Assembly (NCBI RefSeq): GCF_021696945.1
Contig: NZ_JACYHE010000002.1
Coordinates: forward strand, 62,001 to 126,000
DNA: 64,000 nt
Direction: 5' to 3'
Source: Streptomyces sp. JJ36
GTDB lineage: Bacteria; Actinomycetota; Actinomycetes; Streptomycetales; Streptomycetaceae
This document shows positions 28,882 through 37,237 of this stretch, one piece after another (position 1 is the stretch's first letter; each line of letters opens with the position of its first letter). A program made the translations under genes and the position numbers. The notes beneath the pieces were generated by a model, which was given only the letters and a program-made list of their open reading frames with translations, made no database searches and was not told where the DNA came from.

Positions 28882-30006
28882 ATGGAGGGGAACCTGAACG
28901 ATCTCGTACCCGGCCACCACCACGACCACGAGCACCCGCAAGCGGGCCATGACCCCGGGCATGTGCACGCCCATGGCGGGTCCCGGTGGGCCCGGCTGCG
29001 ACACCGGCTGGCACATCTGGTCACCCCGCACAGCCACGAGGCCGCGGACAAGGTCGACCCCGCGATGGAGACCTCGCGCGAGGGGATGCGCACCCTGTGG
29101 ATCTCCCTCGCCGTCCTCGGGCTCACCACCGTCGTCCAGGCCGTCATCGTCGCCCTGTCCGGTTCGGTGGCGCTGCTCGGCGACACCGTCCACAACGCCG
29201 CCGACGCGCTGACCGCGGTACCGCTAGGGGTGGCGTTCGTGCTCGGGCGGCGGGCGGCCGACCGCCGCTACACCTACGGCTACGGTCGCGCCGAGGACCT
29301 GGCCGGCATTCTCATCGTCGTCACCATCGCCGCCTCCGCAGCCCTCGCCGCGTGGGCGGCGATCGACCGGCTCCTCGCCCCCCGCGACATCACCCACCTG
29401 TGGGCCGTGGCCGCCGCCGCGGCGACCGGGTTCGCCGGCAACGAGTGGGTCGCGCGGTACCGCATCCGCACCGGCCGCCGTATCGGCTCGGCCGCCCTGG
29501 TCGCCGACGGCCTGCACGCCCGTACCGACGGCTTCACCTCGCTGGCCGTCCTCTTCGGCGCCGGCGGTGCCGCGCTCGGCTGGCGCCTCGCCGACCCGGT
29601 GATCGGCCTGCTCATCACCGCCGCCATCCTCTTCGTGCTCGTCGGCGCCGCCCGCGAGGTCTACCGGCGGCTGATGGACTCCGTCGACCCCGAGCTCGTG
29701 CAACGGGCCGAGGAGGCGCTGGGCGCGGTGGACGGGGTGCGCGGGATCGGGCAGGTGCGGATGCGGTGGATCGGCCACGCCCTGCGCGCGGAGGCCGACA
29801 TCGTCGTGGACTCCCAGCTGACCGTCGTCGCCGCGCACGAACTCGCCGTGGACGCCGAGCACGCCCTCATCCACGCCGTGCCACGGCTCACGGCCGCCAC
29901 CGTGCACACCGACCACACCCCGGTCGGCGGGGATCCGCACGCCGCCCTCCACCACCACCTGGCCGCGGCGGGCCCGTCCGGACGGGAGGCCGTCCGTGCC
30001 CGATGA
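28882..30006 (+). CDS. Cation diffusion facilitator (Zn/Co/Cd exporter)
   Basis: 374 residues if translation starts at ATG 28882; an in-frame ATG at 28837 and a GTG just before are alternatives, and no start has a strong ribosome site. The N-terminus is His-rich (HHHDHEH, HVHAH). Six membrane helices follow with the paired metal motifs GDTVHNAADAL and ADGLHARTDGF (HxxxD), and a cytosolic ferredoxin-like domain from about residue 275. A proton-driven zinc or other divalent-metal exporter, it is complementary in function to the Znu importer in the window, but it has no recognisable Zur box. Confidence 0.9.
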   Translation: MEGNLNDLVPGHHHDHEHPQAGHDPGHVHAHGGSRWARLRHRLAHLVTPHSHEAADKVDPAMETSREGMRTLWISLAVLGLTTVVQAVIVALSGSVALLGDTVHNAADALTAVPLGVAFVLGRRAADRRYTYGYGRAEDLAGILIVVTIAASAALAAWAAIDRLLAPRDITHLWAVAAAAATGFAGNEWVARYRIRTGRRIGSAALVADGLHARTDGFTSLAVLFGAGGAALGWRLADPVIGLLITAAILFVLVGAAREVYRRLMDSVDPELVQRAEEALGAVDGVRGIGQVRMRWIGHALRAEADIVVDSQLTVVAAHELAVDAEHALIHAVPRLTAATVHTDHTPVGGDPHAALHHHLAAAGPSGREAVRAR

Positions 30007-30105
30007 CACCCTCACCCCGAGGACCGGAGCGTCCGGCCTGACGTTCACCCAGCACACCGACCCCGCCCACGTCAGCCCCGCGCTGCGGGAGGCGCTGACC
30101 GACGC
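29996..30105 (+). pseudogene. Possible truncated 5' remnant coupled to the CDF gene
   Basis: A GTG at 29996 overlaps the CDF stop and opens a frame reading VPDDTLTPRTGASGLTFTQ and DPAHVSPALREALTDA before running into low-quality sequence and the 3' end of the opposite gene. The opening resembles the N-terminus of some actinobacterial acetyltransferases, from memory only. It may be the stub of a deleted gene or chance. Confidence 0.25.
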
Positions 30106-30183
30106 AGCCGCCCTACGGGGTGGGGACGTCCCGGGGCCGGGCCCGGCAGTGCCGCGGCTCCGGGACGCCGCACGGAGACGGGC

Positions 30184-31011
30184 TCACGCCGTCGCCGCCC
30201 GTAGTGCGGCCGCCGTCCGCGCATCGGCAGGGAAGAACGTCTCGATGGCGATCTCGTCGAGCGTCACGTCCCGCGGGGAACCGAACACCGTGGTGGTGTA
30301 CAGCAACGCGAGTTCGCCGTGGTCGGACGCCATGCGCAGCGGGACGACCAGGTCGTGCGCCGACGACCCGTCCGGGGAGAGCTCCTCCGCACCGGCCTCG
30401 GGCAGGGGGTAGCTCTCCAGTTCGGTGAGCAGCTCGGCCAGGCCGGGAGCCGACGTCCGCTCCAGCTGGCGGCGGACCCGGCGCAGCACGTGTGCACGCC
30501 ACTGCGCGAGGTTCCGGATGCGTCCGGCAAGACCGGCGGGGTGCAGGGTCGCCTTCAGCACGTTGAACGGCGCCCGTGCCGGGTCGCCCGCCGCGTCACC
30601 GTCGCCCGCGTCGCCGTCGCCCGCCGCGTCGCCGAGGAACAGCCCCATGGCGCGGTTCGCGGCCAGCAGCTCCCAGCGCACGTTGACCGCGAGCGCGGGG
30701 TTCGGCTCGTGCCCGGTCAGGACGGCCCGCACCGCCTCACGCGCCGAGCCGAGGTCGGCGAAGGCGCGCTCGGCGTGCACCGGGGCGAAGCCTCCCGCCA
30801 GGTAGAGCGCGTTGCGTTCCCGCAGCGGCACGTCGAGCTCGTCGCAGAGCCGCCGGATCATGTCCCGGCTCGGGTTGGCGCGCCCGGTCTCGATGCAGCT
30901 CAGATGCCGGGTGGACAGCTCGGCGGCGAGCGACACGTCGAGCTGCGAGCGGCGGCGCCGCCGGCGCCAGCTCCGCAGCAGCTCCCCGACCGGTTCGGTG
31001 GTGGTCGTCAT
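30184..31011 (-). CDS. XRE-family regulator of the MmyB type
   Basis: 275 residues. N-terminal XRE helix-turn-helix (SQLDVSLAAELSTRHLSCIE, residues about 25-70) and a C-terminal PAS-like ligand domain of the MmyB group (WELLAANRAMGLFLG ... VPLRMASDHGELALLYTTTVFG ... DEIAIETFFPAD), which in relatives binds a fatty acid. An Asp/Gly/Ala repeat (about 125-150) looks like a linker insertion. It is divergent from a SnoaL-like gene with a perfect inverted repeat between them, the standard layout for this family. Confidence 0.9.
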   Translation of the reverse strand: MTTTTEPVGELLRSWRRRRRRSQLDVSLAAELSTRHLSCIETGRANPSRDMIRRLCDELDVPLRERNALYLAGGFAPVHAERAFADLGSAREAVRAVLTGHEPNPALAVNVRWELLAANRAMGLFLGDAAGDGDAGDGDAAGDPARAPFNVLKATLHPAGLAGRIRNLAQWRAHVLRRVRRQLERTSAPGLAELLTELESYPLPEAGAEELSPDGSSAHDLVVPLRMASDHGELALLYTTTVFGSPRDVTLDEIAIETFFPADARTAAALRAATA

Positions 31012-31046
31012 GACCGTCAGGCTGCCCCGCCGTGCGGGTGACGGCA

Positions 31047-31063
31047 ATGACCTCGCAGGTCAT
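31047..31063. promoter_or_regulatory. Operator ATGACCT-CGC-AGGTCAT
   Basis: Perfect 7-bp inverted repeat with a 3-base centre in the 139-bp divergent interval between the MmyB-type regulator (start 31011) and the SnoaL-like gene (start 31151). It is the obvious binding site for that regulator, controlling both directions. Confidence 0.7.
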
Positions 31064-31150
31064 CGACAGCCCGCGCCGCCGGCCCGCAGAGTCCTGACCG
31101 TCAGCGCAGCCGGTGCGCAGGGCACCACCGGAAGGAAGGGACACCGAACG

Positions 31151-31615
31151 ATGGCCGAGACGACAGCACACTCCGGGACCGAGACCGAGACCGAGACCGG
31201 GAACGGGACGGAGACCGGGGCCGCCACCGAGGACTTCGGGCAGCTCGAGCAGTACGTACGGTTCTGGAACGCCGGCACCGAGGAGGAGCAGCGCCGGCTC
31301 GCGGCTGCCGCCTTCACCGACGACGTCGAGTACCGCGCCCAGATCGGAGTCCTCAGCGGGGCACAGGCGCTGATGGACTTCCGGAACCAGTTCGCCGACC
31401 ACATGGGCACCGTCGCACTCCGCCCGCGCCGGCAGCCCGAGGTCCACCACGACCGCGCCAGGTTCCAGTGGGAGATCCTGACCGGGGACGGCGCCGGCGA
31501 GTCCTTCGCCACCGGAACCGATGTGCTCCAGTTCGAGGAGGACGGCCGGATCAGCTCCGTCACCGTGTTCCTGGACCGGGCCCCAGAGGGCTTCGACCCC
31601 GAGGCGCACCACTAG
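31151..31615 (+). CDS. SnoaL/NTF2-like protein
   Basis: 154 residues. After a Thr/Glu/Gly-rich low-complexity head (residues 6-25, encoded by a GAGACC-type triplet repeat) comes an NTF2-like cone fold: LEQYVRFWNAGTEEEQRRLA, FTDDVEYRAQIGVLSGAQALMDF, VLQFEEDGRISSVTVFLDRAP. Members include polyketide cyclases and binding proteins; activity unknown. The divergent MmyB-type regulator probably controls it. Confidence 0.82.
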   Translation: MAETTAHSGTETETETGNGTETGAATEDFGQLEQYVRFWNAGTEEEQRRLAAAAFTDDVEYRAQIGVLSGAQALMDFRNQFADHMGTVALRPRRQPEVHHDRARFQWEILTGDGAGESFATGTDVLQFEEDGRISSVTVFLDRAPEGFDPEAHH

Positions 31616-31688
31616 GCACGGGGCCGCCGGCGCGGTCGGCGGCTGCCTCGCCGGGCCGGTCGCCGCCGTTCCGGGCTCCGGCGCGGAC

Positions 31689-31726
31689 GGGGGCGGCCCG
31701 CGGCGCACCGCCGCCGGGCCGCCCCC
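31689..31726. terminator. Bidirectional terminator hairpin
   Basis: Arms 31689-31705 and 31709-31726 form about 17 pairs with one bulged base and a 3-base loop, between convergent stops at 31615 and 31742. Confidence 0.75.
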
Positions 31727-31741
31727 GCCGGGGCGGGCTGC

Positions 31742-34700
31742 TCAGTCCAGTTCGAGGAGCAAGTCGCCGCCCTCCACCTGCTGCACCCGGTTGATGGCGA
31801 GCCGCGCCACCGTCCCGGAGCGCTGCGCGGTGATCGACGCCTCCATCTTCATCGCCTCGATGGTGGCCACCGTGTCGCCCTCGGCCACCTCGTCGCCCTC
31901 GCCGACCTGGAGGGTGACGGCGCCGGCGAACGGCGCCGCGACATGCCGGTCGTTCGCCGGGTCGGCGCGCTCCGCCGGCTTGACGTCGGTGACGATCGAC
32001 CGGTCCCGGACGGAGAGCGGCCGGAGCTGGCCGTTGAGCGTGGTGAGCACCGTGCGGTGACCCGTCTCGTCCGGCTCCGAGATCGCCTCGAGCTGGATCA
32101 GCAGGGTGACGCCCGGCTCCAGCTCGGCGGTGTGCTCGCGGTCCGGCTCCAGCCCGTAGAAGAAGTCCTGGCTGGTGAGCACCGAGGTGTCGCCGTACGA
32201 GGCGAGGTGGGAGCGGAACTCCTCGGCCGGCCCGGGGAAGAGCAGCCGGTTCAGGGTGGCGCGCCGGTCCGCGCGCAGCCCCTCCCGGTCCTCGCCGGTC
32301 AGCGGCACCGGCCCGGCATGGCCCGGCTTCCGGCCCTCCAGCGCGCGGGTGCGGAACGGCTCGGGCCAGCCGCCGGGCGGGTCGCCCAGCTCGCCCCGGA
32401 GGAAGCCGATCACCGAGTCCGGGACGTCGAACTTGCCCGGGTCGCCCTCGAAGTCCGCCGGGTCCACCCCGGCGCCGACCAGGTGCAGCGCCAGGTCGCC
32501 GACGACCTTCGACGACGGGGTGACCTTGACCAGCCGCCCGAGGATGCGGTCGGCGGCGGCGTAGCACTCCTCGACCAGCTCGAAGCGGTCCCCGAGACCC
32601 AGCGCGATCGCCTGCTGGCGGAGGTTGGAGAGCTGCCCGCCGGGGATCTCGTGCCGGTAGACCCGCCCGGTGGGGGAGGGCAGCGCGGCCTCGAAGGGCG
32701 CGTAGGTCTTCCGTACGGCCTCCCAGTACGGCTCCAGGTCGCCGACCGCCGCCAGGTCCAGGCCGGTGGCCCGGTCGGTGTGGTCGGTCGCGGCGACCAG
32801 CGCGGAGAGCGAGGGCTGGCTGGTCGTCCCGGCCATGCTGGCGACCGCGGCGTCCACCGCGTCCACCCCGGCGTCGATCGCGGTGATCAGGGTGGCGAGC
32901 TGGCCGCCTGCCGTGTCGTGGGTGTGCAGGTGCACCGGCAGGTCGAAGCGCTCCCGGAGCGCGGTGACCAGGGTGCGGGCGGCCGGCGGCCGCAGCAGCC
33001 CGGCCATGTCCTTGATGGCCAGCACGTGGGCGCCGGCCTCCACGATCTGCTCCGCCAGCCGCAGGTAGTAGTCCAGGGTGTAGAGGCGTTCGCCCGGGTC
33101 GGAGAGGTCGGCGGTGTAGCAGAGCGCCACCTCCGCCAGGGACGTGCCGGTCTCCCGCACCGCGCGGATCGCCGGGCGCATCTGCTCCACGTCGTTGAGC
33201 GCGTCGAAGATGCGGAAGACGTCCATGCCCGTCTCCGCGGCCTCCGCCACGAAGGCGTCGGTGACCTCGGTCGGGTAGGGCGTGTAGCCGACGGTGTTGC
33301 GGCCGCGCAGCAGCATCTGGGTGCAGAGGTTGGGGGCCGCCTCGCGCAGCGCCGCCAGCCGCTCCCAGGGGTCCTCGGCGAGGAAGCGGAGCGCCACGTC
33401 GTAGGTGGCCCCGCCCCAGCACTCGAAGCTGAGCAACTGCGGGGCGAGCCGCGCGAGGTGCGGGGCGACCGCCAGCAGGTCACGGGTCCGCACCCGGGTG
33501 GCCAGCAGCGACTGGTGCGCGTCCCGGAAGGTGGTGTCGGTGACGGCGACCGCGCGCTGCTCGCGCAGCCGGGCCGCGAACCGCTCCGGGCCCAGCTCGC
33601 GCAGGAGCTGCCGGGAGCCGTCCGGCGGAGGGGCGCCCAGGTCGGCCGGCGGGAGCTTGAGCGCGGGGTCGGCGATCTGCGGCCGCGGGCCGTTCGGCTG
33701 GTTGACCGTCACATCCGCCAGATAGGTGAGCAGCCGGGTGCCGCGGTCGGCGGGCTTGCGGGCCTCCAGCAGCTCCGGGTGCGCGTCGATGAAGCCGGTG
33801 GTGATGCGGCCCGCAGCGAAGTCCGGGTCGTCCAGCACGGAGGCGAGGAACGGCAGGTTGGTGGCCACCCCGCGGATGCGGAACTCCGCGATCGCGCGCC
33901 GCGCCCGCCGCACCGCGGCCTCGAAGTCCTGGCCGTGACAGGTCAGCTTGACCAGCATGGAGTCGAAGTGCGCGCTGGTCTCGGCCCCGGTGTGGGTGGT
34001 GCCGCCGTCCAGCCGTACGCCCGGGCCGCCCGGCGAACGGTAGGCGCTGATGACGCCGGTGTCGGGCCGGAAGCCGTTGGCCGGGTCCTCGGTGGTGATG
34101 CGGCACTGGAGCGCCGCCCCCGACAGGGCGATGTCCTCCTGCACGAAGCCGAGCTCCGGGAGGGTGCTGCCGGAGGCCACCCGGAGCTGGGCGATGACCA
34201 GGTCGCGGCCGGTCACCTGCTCGGTGACGGTGTGCTCCACCTGGATGCGCGGGTTCATCTCGATGAAGACGTGCCGGCCCCGCTCGTCGACCAGGAACTC
34301 GACGGTGCCCGCGTTGACGTAGCCGATGTGCCGGGCGAAGGCGACCGCGTCGTCGCAGATGCGGCGGCGCAGTTCCGGGTCGAGGTTCTGCGCGGGGGCG
34401 ATCTCGACGACCTTCTGGTGGCGGCGCTGCACCGAGCAGTCCCGCTCGTAGAGGTGCACCACGTCGCCCTCGGCGTCGGCGAGGATCTGCACCTCGATGT
34501 GGCGCGGGTTGACCACGGCCTCCTCGAGGAAGACCGCCGGGTCGCCGAAGGCCGACTCCGCCTCCCGCATCGCGGCCTCGATCGACTCGCGCAGCCGCCC
34601 GGGCTCGGCGACCTGCCGCATGCCGCGGCCGCCGCCGCCCGCGACGGCCTTCACGAACACCGGGAAGCCGATCTCCTCGGACGCGGCCATCAGGGTGTCC

Positions 34701-35122
34701 ACGTCGTCCGAGGGCTCCGACGAGCGCAGCACGCTCACCCCCGCCTCCCGGGCGGCCGCCACCGCGCGTGCCTTGTTGCCGGTGAGCTCCAGGACGTCCG
34801 CCGAGGGGCCGACGAAGGTGATGCCGGCCTCCGCGCAGGCCCGGGCGAGTTCCGGGTTCTCCGACTGGAAGCCGTAACCGGGGTAGACGGCGTCGGCGCC
34901 CGCCTTCCGGGCGGCCTTGATCACCTCGTCGGGGGAGAGGTACGCCCGCACGGGGTGCCCCGGTTCGCCGATCTGGTACGCCTCGTCGGCTTTGGCCCGG
35001 TGCAGCGAGTTGCGGTCCTCGTAGGGGTAGACCGCGACGGTCGCGGCACCCAGTTCGTAGGCGGCGCGGAACGCCCGGATCGCGATCTCGCCCCGGTTGG
35101 CGACGAGCACCTTGCGGAACAT
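31742..35122 (-). CDS. pyc: Pyruvate carboxylase
   Basis: Carboxylates pyruvate to oxaloacetate with biotin and ATP. The 1126-residue single chain has the complete order: biotin carboxylase (MFRKVLVANRGEIAIRAF, GGGGRGMRQV, EMNPRIQVEHTVTE), carboxyltransferase (TTFRDAHQSLLATRVRTRDL, ECWGGATYDV, HTHDTAGGQ), and a C-terminal biotin carrier with EAMKMEAS. ATG at 35122 with GAGAGGGAG just upstream; a TACGAT -10 lies at 35161-35156, and two dyads lie further upstream. Length agrees with known Streptomyces enzymes. Confidence 0.97.
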   Translation of the reverse strand: MFRKVLVANRGEIAIRAFRAAYELGAATVAVYPYEDRNSLHRAKADEAYQIGEPGHPVRAYLSPDEVIKAARKAGADAVYPGYGFQSENPELARACAEAGITFVGPSADVLELTGNKARAVAAAREAGVSVLRSSEPSDDVDTLMAASEEIGFPVFVKAVAGGGGRGMRQVAEPGRLRESIEAAMREAESAFGDPAVFLEEAVVNPRHIEVQILADAEGDVVHLYERDCSVQRRHQKVVEIAPAQNLDPELRRRICDDAVAFARHIGYVNAGTVEFLVDERGRHVFIEMNPRIQVEHTVTEQVTGRDLVIAQLRVASGSTLPELGFVQEDIALSGAALQCRITTEDPANGFRPDTGVISAYRSPGGPGVRLDGGTTHTGAETSAHFDSMLVKLTCHGQDFEAAVRRARRAIAEFRIRGVATNLPFLASVLDDPDFAAGRITTGFIDAHPELLEARKPADRGTRLLTYLADVTVNQPNGPRPQIADPALKLPPADLGAPPPDGSRQLLRELGPERFAARLREQRAVAVTDTTFRDAHQSLLATRVRTRDLLAVAPHLARLAPQLLSFECWGGATYDVALRFLAEDPWERLAALREAAPNLCTQMLLRGRNTVGYTPYPTEVTDAFVAEAAETGMDVFRIFDALNDVEQMRPAIRAVRETGTSLAEVALCYTADLSDPGERLYTLDYYLRLAEQIVEAGAHVLAIKDMAGLLRPPAARTLVTALRERFDLPVHLHTHDTAGGQLATLITAIDAGVDAVDAAVASMAGTTSQPSLSALVAATDHTDRATGLDLAAVGDLEPYWEAVRKTYAPFEAALPSPTGRVYRHEIPGGQLSNLRQQAIALGLGDRFELVEECYAAADRILGRLVKVTPSSKVVGDLALHLVGAGVDPADFEGDPGKFDVPDSVIGFLRGELGDPPGGWPEPFRTRALEGRKPGHAGPVPLTGEDREGLRADRRATLNRLLFPGPAEEFRSHLASYGDTSVLTSQDFFYGLEPDREHTAELEPGVTLLIQLEAISEPDETGHRTVLTTLNGQLRPLSVRDRSIVTDVKPAERADPANDRHVAAPFAGAVTLQVGEGDEVAEGDTVATIEAMKMEASITAQRSGTVARLAINRVQQVEGGDLLLELD

Positions 35123-35187
35123 GCGGCTCCCTCTCTGCCGGGTCCGGATGCGGTGATCGTAGAGGCTGCCGGGCCTCCTGGCACGGG

Positions 35188-35202
35188 TGGCACTGAGTGC
35201 CA
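35188..35202. promoter_or_regulatory. Dyad TGGCAC-TGA-GTGCCA upstream of pyc
   Basis: Perfect 6-bp arms with a 3-base centre, about 30 bp upstream of the putative pyc -10 hexamer; another TGGCAC half-site lies at 35179-35184. The size suggests a TetR-type operator, but no TetR gene adjoins. Confidence 0.5.
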
Positions 35203-35226
35203 TTCGTCACGCCTCACGCCTCGGAT

Positions 35227-35239
35227 CTCACGATGTGAG
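35227..35239. promoter_or_regulatory. Dyad CTCAC-GAT-GTGAG upstream of pyc
   Basis: Perfect 5-bp arms with a 3-base centre, 25 bp beyond the TGGCAC dyad and about 110 bp from the pyc start. Possibly a second regulator site. Confidence 0.35.
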
Positions 35240-35315
35240 CCGCACGCCCCGCGGAGCGGCCCGGGAGGTCCGCCCGGACGGGTACGGCGGCGGCTCCTAC
35301 CCCGCCGGCCGCCGC

Positions 35316-35942
35316 TCAGACGAAGCCGGTGACGCCCTCGTACGCGCCCTGGAGAGAGGCGCCCGCCGCCTCGTATTCGAGGAGCAGCAGACCCTTCGGC
35401 GTCGACTCGTGGTGGACCAGGCGGAGACCGGACGGGGCGCCCGGGCCGGCCGGCAGGCGCCGGCCGGTCCGGAGCACCGTGGGTGCGACCGCGAGGCGGA
35501 GCCTGTCGATCAGCCCCGCCGCCAGCAGTGCGTCGCCCAGGCGGGCGCTGCCGTGGATCTGGAGCTCCCGGCCCGGTTGCGCCGTGAGCCCGGCGACCGT
35601 GTGGACCGGGTCGCCCGGGAGCACGGTCGTGGGGTGCCAGGCCCCCTCGGTGAGCGTGTTCGACACGACGTACTTCGGCAGCGTGTTCATCCGCTCCGTG
35701 AACGGGTCGGCCGGGTCGGTGATCTCCGGCCAGTCGCGGGCGAACGCCTCGTAGGTGCGCCGGCCGAGCAGCAGACCGTCGGCATGGTCGAGCCAGTCGG
35801 AGGTGCGCCGGACGAACGTGGAGTCGATGTGGGGCACGAGCCAGCCGCCGCGGGTGAAACCGTCGCTGGTGTCCTCCTCCGGCGAGCCGGGCCCCTGGCA
35901 GACGCCGTCGAGGGTGACGAACTGGGTGAGGGTGATCTTCAT
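35316..35942 (-). CDS. Dihydrofolate reductase/RibD-like protein, third gene of ArsR operon
   Basis: 208 residues of the stand-alone RibD C-terminal fold (TLTQFVTLDGVCQGPGSPEE, DGLLLGRRTYEAFARDWPE, LQIHGSARLGDALLAAGLID, LAVAPTVLRTGRRL). The ATG overlaps the preceding stop in ATGA. It belongs to a different subgroup from the relative at 27465. The ArsR-SRPBCC-reductase trio is common in actinobacteria; the reaction is unknown. Confidence 0.85.
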   Translation of the reverse strand: MKITLTQFVTLDGVCQGPGSPEEDTSDGFTRGGWLVPHIDSTFVRRTSDWLDHADGLLLGRRTYEAFARDWPEITDPADPFTERMNTLPKYVVSNTLTEGAWHPTTVLPGDPVHTVAGLTAQPGRELQIHGSARLGDALLAAGLIDRLRLAVAPTVLRTGRRLPAGPGAPSGLRLVHHESTPKGLLLLEYEAAGASLQGAYEGVTGFV

Positions 35943-36415
35943 CGCGGTGCCGTGCTCTCGGCGAACGCGGCCAGCTGGCCGGCGACCGAACCCCAGCCCT
36001 CGGCGAAGCCGAGCTTCTCGTGCCGGGCGCGGGACTCCGGGTCGCCGTGCCGGACGACCAGCCGGTAGTCCGTGCCGTCCGGATGGTCGCCCAGCGTCAC
36101 CGTGGCCGTCATCGCCACCGGAGCGGGGTGCGCCGGACGCCAGGTGCTGTCGACCGCGTTGGTGAACACGAGCCGCCGGCCTGCGTCGACGGCCAGGAAG
36201 CAGGCGTCCAGATGCGGCACGAAGGTCTCCCCGTCGTCGCTCAGCCGGGTCACGAACGCCCCGCCGGGCCGCAGCTCCAGATGCTCCACCCGGCAGCGGG
36301 ACGGAGCCGGGACCCACCACTGCTCCAGCCGGGTCGGGTCGGCCCAGGCGCTCCACACGGTGGCGCGCGGTGCGCGGATGACGCGCTCCAGGCTGAGGTC
36401 GAGGTCGGGGTTCAC
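35939..36415 (-). CDS. SRPBCC (AHSA1-like) protein
   Basis: 158 residues of the START/Bet v1-like fold: LERVIRAPRATVWSAWADPT, LEQWWVPAPSRCRVEHLEL, GLGFAEGWGSVAGQL-type end helix (here KLGFAEGWGSVAGQLAAF). Such proteins bind hydrophobic ligands and commonly pair with an ArsR/SdpR regulator. Overlaps both neighbours by 4 bp (ATGA), so the three genes are translationally coupled. Confidence 0.9.
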   Translation of the reverse strand: MNPDLDLSLERVIRAPRATVWSAWADPTRLEQWWVPAPSRCRVEHLELRPGGAFVTRLSDDGETFVPHLDACFLAVDAGRRLVFTNAVDSTWRPAHPAPVAMTATVTLGDHPDGTDYRLVVRHGDPESRARHEKLGFAEGWGSVAGQLAAFAESTAPR

Positions 36416-36747
36416 GGGTTCTCCTCCGGGGCGGTGACGAACTGTTCGAGGCGGTCGGTGCGCTCCTCCCAGACCCGGCGCTGTTCCGCCAGCCAGTCGT
36501 CCACGAGAGCGAGCCGCTCGCGGTTGAGCACGCAGGTGCGCACCCGTCCGGACTTGACCGTGCGGATGAGTCCGTTCCCTTCGAGCGTCCGCACGTGCTT
36601 CATGAACGACGGAAGCGTCATGGGGAAGGCCCGGGCGAGGTCACCGACGGTCCTCGGCCCGTGCCCGAGCTGGCGTATGACGGCGCGCCGGGTCGGGTCG
36701 GCGAGGGCGACGAAGACGCCGTCCAGTTGCCCCGAATACTGTGCCAT
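36412..36747 (-). CDS. ArsR-family regulator
   Basis: 111 residues: FVALADPTRRAVIRQLGHGP, TVGDLARAFPMTLPSFMKHVRTLEG and a winged hairpin GLIRTVKSGRVRTCVL. The usual metal-site cysteines are absent, so it belongs with the SdpR-like branch that controls SRPBCC partners. ATG at 36747 precedes no strong ribosome site; AATACTT lies just upstream, and a short leader is possible. First gene of the three-gene operon. Confidence 0.9.
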   Translation of the reverse strand: MAQYSGQLDGVFVALADPTRRAVIRQLGHGPRTVGDLARAFPMTLPSFMKHVRTLEGNGLIRTVKSGRVRTCVLNRERLALVDDWLAEQRRVWEERTDRLEQFVTAPEENP

Positions 36748-37237
36748 GCGGCTAAGTATTGCCGAGGGCGGCGGTGCGCGCAACGGCTGAGCACCGAGGC
36801 GGCCGGCAGGCGCCGGTGCCGTGCGGTGGCCGTGCGGTGGCCGTGCCGGCGAACTCGGCGCTCACCGTGGACGAGCTCAGCGCTCACCGTGGCCGCCCCG
36901 GCGGGAGCGGGGTTCCGCAACGGGACCGAGGGCCTCCCGTGGCCGACCGCGTGCCGGCGACGCCTTCGCCCTCCGCACGTCCATGCGACGGCCCCCCTCA
37001 CTGCCTTCCCAGGGCCCGTCCGGACCCCGGTGCGGAGGACGCTAGAAGCCCCTGAGCCCGGGCACATTGCCCGAACCCGGCAGCGTCCGCCGGTCGTTGA
37101 CGTCAGCCCGGCCGGTGCGGCCCAGCATCGGGCCGCGCTCCTCGGGCTCTCCGCATCGGAGAGGTACGTCCGGGCGCACCGACGGGAGCGGTTGTCAGAC
37201 CCGTCGCCGATACTCGGGCGGTCGAAGGGAGCCAGGG
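36748..37237. other. Gene-free interval with short direct repeats
   Basis: No convincing coding region. It contains an 11-base tandem repeat around 36820-36850 and a 17-base direct repeat with period 22 (36854 and 36876). Confidence 0.5.
36854..36892. repeat. 17-base direct repeat, period 22
   Basis: CTCGGCGCTCACCGTGG at 36854-36870 and CTCAGCGCTCACCGTGG at 36876-36892 differ at one position. The 22-bp spacing equals two helical turns, so a protein site is conceivable. Confidence 0.4.

Noticed and set aside
31170..31220. GAGACC-type short tandem repeat at the start of the SnoaL-like gene
   Set aside because: In-frame low-complexity Thr/Glu head; not a regulatory repeat or CRISPR-like element.
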